Shown in pieces: positions 56,898 through 64,000 of a stretch of 64,000 nucleotides of DNA. Position 1 is the first letter of the stretch. Every line of letters begins with the position of its first letter. The position numbers and the translations under genes are program-made. Below the pieces are notes generated by a model that was not told the DNA's origin, did no database searches, and saw only the letters and a list, made by a program, of their open reading frames with translations. The DNA comes from Cryptomeria japonica. Lineage: Eukaryota > Streptophyta > Pinopsida > Cupressales > Cupressaceae. The stretch spans positions 141,144,361 to 141,208,360 of the forward strand of contig NC_081406.1 of the NCBI RefSeq assembly GCF_030272615.1. The letters run 5' to 3'.

Positions 56898-57849
56898 CTA
56901 TGACAATTGCTTTAACAATGCTTAATGATTACAATAAAGAATTCAAAGATTAATAAATGAATTAACACAATAGAAATACTTTAATGAACATGGCATATTA
57001 AAGATGATGAACAAAAATAAAGAGAGAGAAAAGATAGAAGAGGAAACAAAATTGATAATAGAGTTCACCAAATGGCTATGTCTCTAGGTCCCTCTCCAAC
57101 AGAGTGACTGATTTGATTATGCTCCAAAAATCAAAATTACAATTGTGATAAGACCATTCCCTTCAAAAACGATGACATAACATTACTCCAATGTGCAAAA
57201 ATGACATTAAAGTCTCCTAAGCATTCTCCCTTTAACATCACCTGGAATGCCTTTCAAAAGGCCTAGCACCCCCTTTTATACATAATTTTCCCATATGGGG
57301 TTAAAACCACCATAATTAATAAAATAACCCCCTTTCAACATTTACAACGCTTTATGGTTTTCATGGTTGTGGCATTATTCATTTTAAGTGTTTGGTTGAA
57401 AACATATAAGCTTATTTAGGGGTTTTCGGTGTTAACTAAGTGTTAAAAACAACACTGTCTCAACGCATACTTCTCTAAGCCGGTCGGCGTGACGGTGACT
57501 AAGTATTTTAGCGTCCAGGAGGTTAGGAGTTCAACCCCCACCGCTCATATTTAATTCTACTGATTTTGAATTTGAAATGACAAATTCAAATGGTGGCTAT
57601 ATTTAACTAAAGCCAACCGATGGGTGCAATAGTGAGTTTGTCAACTTGCATGGAAGAGGTTAGGAGGTTGAGTCCCCTAACAAATGTTTTGTTAAACTAC
57701 TCAAAATGGAGCCACCCAGATCAATCACCTTCTCATCTTGTTCACCATAAGAGGTAGCCTGCACAGATCATTAAAAATAGTAAGATAAAACATATCAAGA
57801 CTTGGGGATAATAACTCTTTGAAAACTTAAGCACGGTAAAGTAATTTAC
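56898..57849 (-). other. TPS intron 1 with LTR-like promoter and tRNA-like motifs
   Basis: About 950 bp, large for this gene family. On the minus strand TATAAAAGGGGG (57269-57280) looks like an LTR promoter core. At about 57478-57545 and 57610-57685 two related segments carry GGTTAGGAG followed by TTCAACC or TTGAGTCC, similar to a tRNA B box. I could not fix the borders of any inserted element. Confidence 0.4.
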
Positions 57850-58067
57850 GTCATAAGATCTAGGGAGGGATGATGATTGCCAATGTGGAGTGTGATGCAT
57901 TGTTCATTAGTGGTAATAAGTGCCATATTGATTGGAATTTGAGCTACTCTACAACGTGATGGGTATAGTTTTGTGAAAGGGTCAGGGTGAATAGGAGAAG
58001 GCTTATGACGTGGTAACTTCATTCCAACAATATTGGAAGCCAAAGGCGCAATGCAAGATAGAGATAT
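57850..58067 (-). pseudogene. TPS exon 1 remnant: transit-peptide-like N-terminus
   Basis: Reads SLSCIAPLASNIV, a basic/serine stretch, then INMALITT and IGNHHPSL before donor GTAAAT. This matches the N-terminus of conifer plastid synthases (SIAPLAS..., then GNHHSN.WDD). The codon at the expected start (58065-58067) is ATA rather than ATG, and the tryptophan that should follow SL is missing. Confidence 0.8.
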
Positions 58068-59330
58068 TTTGGGTCTGTAATACTATTCTTCAGAGCCTGT
58101 GAAGCACTCCAATTTAGATAACGTCCACCTGATTTTTATTATACAATACAACTCTAATGACTGGGTATAGGAAAAGGACAAGGCATCTTTTCAATTGAGA
58201 GAGAAAACAAAATTAGGGAAGAGGCCAAAAATAAAGCATTTTTGTTTTGGAGTTGTTTATTTTTCATATAAAATAGTATCTGATCAAAAACACAAAATTT
58301 ATAAAACATAACAGATTTCTACGCAATTTGTAATGGTTTGATCTTCTTAATCTATCTTATTAATGCTATAATTTTTTTTAAAAAAATTGATTGAAAAACA
58401 TACAAATTTGTGTTTTTGATATTTTTGATCAAATGTCCTTTTATATGAAAAATAGTTGTTACCCTTTATTTCCACCAGTCTGTCTGCATCACTTGTCAAA
58501 ATGGGAAAAGTATATTTTTATTTCCACAATAGTCAAAATTGTGCATGTTATTTTTGTGTCAAAATTGAAAAGCTAGTCCAGCAAGCTTTTGTTGTTTCAG
58601 TAGTTTAATGGTAAATATAAAAGAAAATTAGGGATATTAGCATATCACTTTAATGAAATTGTGGTTTGAGGACATTAATGAAGGAGTAGGCAAAAAATAT
58701 TTTCTGGAGTATGAGATTTTAGAACAAAATTTATGTTGTAAGATAAAATAAAAATTTCACTTGTCAATTATAATGACATTATTTTCATTTCCATAATAGT
58801 CAAGATTGTGCATGTTATTTTTCTGTGAAACTTAAAAAGATAGTCCAACCACCTTTTGTTGTTTCAATAGTTTAATAGTAAACATAAAAGCAAATGAGGG
58901 ATATTAGCATATCACTTCAACGAAATGGCAGTTTGAGGACATTAATGAAGGACCTTACGCAGAAAATATTTTGTGGAGTAGGAGATTTCAAAACAAAGTT
59001 TATGTTGTAAGAAAAAAATAAAATTTGTGTAAGAAAATAGAAATCTTTGTATTTGTTTGTGGATTTAGTTATTATTTGATATATGATTATGGACAAAGTA
59101 TTATTCTTGTCTCATCTCTTATGATGTTGAAGCTTTGTACTTACCAAGACTTGATTCCTAATGGACTCATTAAGAAACATTTAATTTCACCAATAGAACA
59201 ACAATACATTGACATCTAACTTCTTTAAATTTCATTTACATTTATTTATTTTGATAATTTAATATCAAAAAAATTGTCATATAAAAGATTTGTACTTTTA
59301 AAAATGAACATATTGATAATATGATGAAAC
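58068..59330. repeat. Upstream region of the TPS with a tandem duplication of about 268 bp
   Basis: 58516-58783 and 58784-59030 are two diverged copies of one unit (landmarks: AATAGTCAAAATTGTGCATG, TTGTTGTTTCA, GGGATATTAGCATATCACTT, TTGAGGACATTAATGAAGGA). The region holds no gene that I can support. Confidence 0.75.
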
Positions 59331-60724
59331 TATAAGGATCTGGTCAACTACTAAGAGGGGGGGGTGAATCAGTAGATAGAAAATAAACTAAAATTTCACC
59401 AAACAAACTTTCAACTCAGAATCCAATCACTAAACTAACTGATTTAGTTACTATATCCAAAACTGCAACTGCACTGTCAAACTTTACCAGTTGACCAAAA
59501 CATCAAAGATACAATGCAACAGATTTGAAACTCACATACCATTTAACCAAAACATTAAACCACTTCACTAATATCAGTAATAGCTCATTTCAGATCACTT
59601 CCGATCATCTAAACATATCTAAGTGGATTTACTAGTTAATCATATCAAAACACATCCACAAAATCATTCACCACTTGACACAATAATTTTTCACATGGAA
59701 ACCCAAATGGGAAAATCCATGGTGGGGATGAATACCCACAAGTATTTTGAACTCTTCTGAAGTTCACCCTGTTAGGAGCCAAGCCTTGTTAGAAGCTTAT
59801 ATAATAATGTCATGTTAAGAATATATCTGATTAAATACCATCCAGTTAAGGGATTGACTACAATACCCTGTTAAAGGTAGTACCCTGTTAGAGGTAACCT
59901 CAGTAGAGGATTTCAAATCCAAGCTAATGGATCACCTGGTTAGAGGATTTAAACAAGAAGCCTATTAAGGCTTACTCGGTTAGGGGATTTAACTATTGTA
60001 GTGGTTAGAGAACAACAAGTTCTTTTTTTGATCTAGAAATAGCACTTCCTTTCTTAATTAGATCCTTTTCTGCTCCTATCTTCCTTCACAATATTCTATA
60101 GACACTCCTTCTGGTTCAGAAAAAATCACACTACCACACTTAACCAAATTCTCAACATAATTACAAAACAACTCATCGACCTTATAAGAAAATACAATAG
60201 GTTGGTAACACAACACAAACCCTATAAATCTCATAGAGATTACAAACATATTGGTTCAATCTTAACTATTGGATTACATAGCAATCAACTACACATTGTT
60301 ATAGACAACTTCAATCACTTGTGGATCACCGCACATTGGATCCTGTAGCTCATCACGTATTTTTCACTTCATGCTATGCATTTGATCATTCCCAAGATAA
60401 ACAGTTATCTTCACGCATCAAATCCACTTTGAAATTCATCATGCACATCATGCTTACATGGCATCTTCATCTCCAATCATCATTCAGTCATTAGATCATC
60501 ACAACTGATTCTCCAAGCTCCATTGGTTAGGGTTCATCTTATCAACTGGTTAGGGTTGTTGTTTGATCACTCTACTTCAATAAAAATATCGGTTGCCTTC
60601 ACTGCTTTACTACTGTTTGCATTACTGCATCATTACCAGTTGCAATACAACTCCATTAGCAAATACTATTGACATCAATGACAATGCTATACTTCATTAA
60701 TGCAATCTTCATGCAATTCCAACA
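59331..60724 (-). repeat. 3' LTR of element H
   Basis: 1394 bp. Minus-strand start TGTTGGAATTGC; the opposite end reads CCTTATA, so the terminal CA appears mutated to TA. Conserved poly-G/C run at about 59355. Confidence 0.8.
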
Positions 60725-60725
60725 A

Positions 60726-60926
60726 TCTCCCCTTTCGGCATTGATGGCATTACAAATATCAATACCCATTGATTGTGATGATTGAAAGTAAAACACATAC
60801 ATAGTTATAGGAATCCTGGTTTAAATTTTCCATATACTCTCCTTCAACTGCATCTCATGTCTTTAGCTGGTAACTAGCTATTCAATCATATACAATTCTT
60901 CTCCCCCTTTGATAGCAATGCCAAAG
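60726..60926 (-). promoter_or_regulatory. Paired polypurine tracts of element H
   Basis: Minus strand box TTTGGCATTGCTATC with AAAGGGGGAG (60926-60901), then ATGCCATCAATGCC with GAAAGGGGAGA (60750-60726) abutting the LTR. Confidence 0.75.
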
Positions 60927-61054
60927 TGAAGGTAAATCATTCCATGCTTCACTGATCTGCAACTAGCTGCTCTCCCTATGGAGTAGCTCCACTCTACACC
61001 AATCCTTCTTCAATATTTTCAATAAGCTCCGGGACTGATGTCCTCCACATCTTC

Positions 61055-61940
61055 TTAATTGACTTCATGTAGGTGTACAACCCCTAAATTACCTCTAAGA
61101 TACTCAAATGTAGCCTTAGGTAGAGGTTTAGTAGAGATATTTGCTAGTTGTTTTTTAGTAGATACATGCTCTAGTGACACATATTTACTTTGCACTTTCT
61201 CTCTCAGGAAATGATACTTCAACTCAATATGATTTGTCCTAGCATGCAACACTGGGTTCTTAGAAATGTTTATAGCATTGGTGTTGTCATAGAAAATCCT
61301 TACTGGTTCTGATATCTTCAACTTGAAACCTTCCAAAAGTATTTCATCCAAATTGCTTGGGTACAATTCATATACGCTGCAACATATTCAACTTCTGCAG
61401 TTGATTGAGAGATACAACTTTGTTTCTTGCTGTTCCAAGACACTAGTCTGCCTCCAAGAAAAATGCTCCTTTGGTTGTACTCTTCCTATCATCAACATTT
61501 CCTGCCCAGTCTGCATCTGTATATACTTTTAAATCAAAGTCTCCTATGTATGGATACCATAATCAATAATCAATTGTGCCTTTCAGATATCTAAAAATTC
61601 TTTTGGTTGCAACCACGTGTGTCTCCTTCGGGCTTTTCTGAAATCTGGCAACTAATCCTACTGCATGAGAAATTTTCAGTCTATTGTGGATAATATAATG
61701 TAGCTTTTCTATCATGGACCTATACTCCTTTTTCAGTCACTGATGCAAAATCATCTTCCTTAGACAATTTACAGTCTATAACCATTGGTGCTCCAACTGG
61801 TTTATAGTCTCCCATTCCAAAAGTCTTCAAAACGTCTTTCACATATTTGGATTGTGTGATGAAAATACCTTCCTTCATCTATTGGATTTGCAAACCTATG
61901 AAATTTTTTATCTCACCTACCAGTGACATCTCAAACTCAC
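61055..61940 (-). pseudogene. RNase H of element H
   Basis: 61366-61055 is open: YDNTNAINISKNP, TKKQLANISTKPL, LGVVHLHEVN. Upstream part is degenerate but recognisable (YTDADWAGNVDD and SRLRFQKSPKE-like text on the minus strand). Confidence 0.8.
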
Positions 61941-61943
61941 TCT

Positions 61944-62405
61944 TCATTTCATTAGCAAAATCATGACACATATCATCATTTCCTCTGAAAATGATATCAT
62001 CCACAAATACCTCACTTCCAGTATCTTATCTCCTTCTGTCTTGAGATATATGTTAATGTCTTCACTGGTTCTTTGAAAACCTATCTTCACCAAGTGATAG
62101 TGCAATCTTTCATACCATGCTCTTGGTGCTTGCTTCAGTCCATATAATGCCTTATGTAATTTGCACACCATGTCATTTTTTACAGATAAATCATAACCAT
62201 TTGGTTGTTCAATGTAGACTTCCTCTTCCAATGTTATATTTAGAAATGTTGACTTAACATCCATCTGATATACTTTGAATCCTCTATATGCTGCAAATGC
62301 AAGTAGAGTCCTTACTCCTTCCAATCTTCCAACTGGTGCAAATGTCTCACCATATTCTTCACCTTCTTCTTGTGCATATCCTTGCATACCAATCAGGCTT
62401 TATTT
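61944..62405 (-). pseudogene. RT of element H
   Basis: Open stretch 62387-61944: GYAQEEGEEYGETF, VYQMDVKSTFLN with the first catalytic aspartate, LYGLKQAPRAWYERL. The frame is lost just before the FVDD active site. Cut upstream by element I (flank ATGAC, 62406-62410). Confidence 0.83.
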
Positions 62406-62410
62406 ATGAC

Positions 62411-63624
62411 TTTTAGATAGTTCAAATAACCGGAAGACAACTAAGAGAGGGGGGTGAATTAGTTGTCACAGGTTACTAAAACCATTAGCAATTAAAACTT
62501 TAATATCAGAACCCAAATCATTAACACCAGAATAGAAGTTAAACCAATTAAAAATAAACAATAATCATAAAATAAAAACCATCCACATGAAACCAATATT
62601 TGTACATGGAAAACCTGATAATGGGAAAAACCATGGTGGGAAACCTACCCACAGTTAGATAATACTTTTGCAGTATGTGTATTACAATTGAGGGGCCTAC
62701 ACTTGCAAGAAGGCCAACAACTTAGAGCACACTGATCATCACAAAAGGAGTCTCACTAACTACATAGAAATCCATTCTACAATCCGGAGAAGTGTCAAAC
62801 TGCAAAAGATAGTATCTCCTATGCCTGAGTATAGTTCTGGTTAAGCTCAATACTGAAAGACTAAATCCTCTTACATAAACCTAATTCAATCTCCAATGAT
62901 CGACCAATTCCTTTGCCTGAATGATATTACATTATTCCGACATTACATTCCTTGACCATGACCTCTAACATAACCATGATGATCTACAATAAGATCTTAC
63001 ATCTATATATACAAACCCTCGACCAGAAACGATTAGGTCGGCCATCAGATAATAAACCAATTATATAATTACAAACCATGTTGACCTTAGACCAAAAAAA
63101 TAATATCCAACACATAAGACATCTCAAAAATGTATCGATAAGTCTAATCCACATGCTTCATTAAAGACGGTCCATAACCTAGATCAACTAGGACCCAGTA
63201 TAGGTCCACACACAATAGCAATGATCTCAATCCACCAAGCCTTGAACATGATCACCATCAAAATCCTAAAGCTCCATCAGAAGCTGCACCAGAACCACTT
63301 ATGAAATTCATCAAAGATCTTCATCAAAAGCTCTACCAGTAAAACCCTCGTCGAAACTAAAAACCAAGCTTCTAAGCAAACAGGATAGCATTCAATCACC
63401 AGACCAAAACCAACTTACTGAATATGAGCATGAGTATCATGAACAAGCTATTTCCATCACCAAACTATATTGGATCCTACCGAATCATGTTGGATCCAAA
63501 TCAACTAGAAACCACTCAACCTACCGCACCAGAAGGGTGTCGGTAAAGCATCTAAACAACTAGTGTTGGCATCAATGAAAAAACATCAATGCAACACATA
63601 ATCAATTCCACCAAATGGTCAACA
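62411..63624 (-). repeat. 3' LTR of element I
   Basis: 1214 bp, reverse-complement match to the LTRs of A. Minus-strand start TGTTGACCATTTGG. The other end reads CTAAAA, where CTAACA is expected. Confidence 0.87.
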
Positions 63625-63625
63625 A

Positions 63626-63889
63626 TCTCCTTCTTTGGTATTGATGGCAACACTAGATGTGAAGAACATCTAAGTACCGAGATATGCCAAACAAGTCTCC
63701 CCCAATGGAAGACAACCAACAATCTCCCACATACTGCTCTAAAATAAAGAACAAAGTCCCCCTGTGAATAATATCTTTGTAAAGATTTGAATCTCTCTAT
63801 CAATATCTCTCCCCCCCTTTTCTTTTTCATTTTCACTTCCTTTTTCTTTTTCACATCAATATCACTCCCCCTTTGACATCAATGCCAAA
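63626..63889 (-). promoter_or_regulatory. Paired polypurine tracts of element I
   Basis: Minus strand box TTTGGCATTGATGTC with AAAGGGGGAG (63889-63864), then TTGCCATCAATACC with AAAGAAGGAGA (63650-63626) abutting the LTR. Other purine runs lie between them. Confidence 0.75.
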
Positions 63890-64000
63890 AATCTGACAAA
63901 AATATCAAAGCAAAAACATAAACCACTGAAACACAAAGCTGACTACTCCCCCTAAGCAGTAGCATCCCACATCAGTACCAGAATGAATAGTCTCTGATAA

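Larger units (their letters stand above)
7579..58067 (-). pseudogene. TPS: Terpene synthase pseudogene (conifer TPS-d-like), split by retrotransposons
   Basis: Ten exon remnants in correct order on the minus strand, totalling about 1.86 kb, match class I terpene synthases from a transit-peptide-like N-terminus to the C-terminal helices. Such enzymes ionise and cyclise prenyl diphosphates, in plastids for monoterpene and diterpene synthases. The aspartate-rich motif is preserved only as DDIYG. Several short motifs ([25 protein letters not shown]) are typical of the family. Element G is inserted in exon 5 and element A in exon 9. The start codon position reads ATA, several in-frame stops exist (exons 4, 6, 9, 10), and frameshifts occur in exons 4, 7 and 9. 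The start and stop chosen are by homology. I am confident of the family, less so of the exact product. Confidence 0.85.
59331..62410 (-). mobile_element. Element H: Copia element related to B, 3' part
   Basis: Minus-strand 3' LTR, paired polypurine boxes, RNase H and RT, then interrupted in RT by element I at 62411. The rest lies beyond the window. RNase H end (LGVVHLHEVN) and LTR text place it near element B. Left flank GAAAC (59326-59330) cannot be matched to its partner within the window. Confidence 0.83.
62411..64000 (-). mobile_element. Element I: A-family retrotransposon, 3' end only
   Basis: A 3' LTR of family A on the minus strand followed by internal sequence running to the window edge. 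Internal part in the window is only the 3' untranslated region with polypurine boxes; no coding part is reached. Confidence 0.83.

Noticed and set aside
63552-63854. Minus-strand ORF of 100 residues at the window end
   Set aside because: Spans the LTR border of element I and its polypurine region; LTR text is non-coding in the other family members.

Overview
This window is nuclear DNA of a seed plant, most likely a conifer. It is almost entirely LTR retrotransposons, and the only host gene I can find is a decayed terpene synthase (TPS). That gene lies on the minus strand from 58067 down to 7579. Its ten exons follow in the expected order, with plausible splice sites and family-typical exon sizes, and several resemble the conifer TPS-d group. 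Two transposons are inserted in its exons, stretching a coding length of roughly 1.86 kb over 50 kb. Lost start codon, stops, frameshifts and a broken DDxxD motif make it a pseudogene.

Layout. 1-5547: 3' part of a plus-strand Copia/Sirevirus-like element (X) that carries an unusual long ORF. 5548-7578: AT-rich, microsatellite and unrecognised sequence. 7579-8036: last TPS exons. 8037-14635: Copia element A (TSD AAAAG) inside TPS exon 9, with a solo LTR of family C in its own 5' LTR. 14641-17044: TPS exons 9 to 5, with a probable solo LTR (J) in one intron. 17045-55830: Ty3/gypsy chromovirus G (about 6.0 kb of its own sequence) inserted at the end of TPS exon 5. 55836-58067: TPS exons 5 to 1. 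58068-59330: region upstream of the TPS with a tandem duplication of about 268 bp. 59331-62410: minus-strand Copia element H, cut by a minus-strand A-family element (I) that runs off the window end.

Nesting inside G. A 4.1 kb LTR-like unit F (18130-29922, TSD CTATC) lies in the end of the integrase region and holds Copia element D (21479-29127, TSD AGAAA). An A-family solo LTR (A2) lies in the RT/RNase H junction and holds Copia element B (31766-51493). B in turn holds non-autonomous element C (34710-41342, TSD GGATT) and Copia element E (43535-49527, TSD AAGAG). So TPS contains G, which contains A2, which contains B, which contains C and E.

Most elements are dead. The exception is E: it has one uninterrupted 1347-residue gag-pol reading frame and LTRs that differ by about 2%. 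However, the TATA box of its promoter LTR is altered relative to its other LTR. The most novel items are the C/X family (gag-like zinc-knuckle protein plus a long conserved protein of unknown function, and no pol), and paired, mutually complementary boxes next to duplicated polypurine tracts shared by elements with otherwise different LTRs. All alignments and counts here were made by eye.
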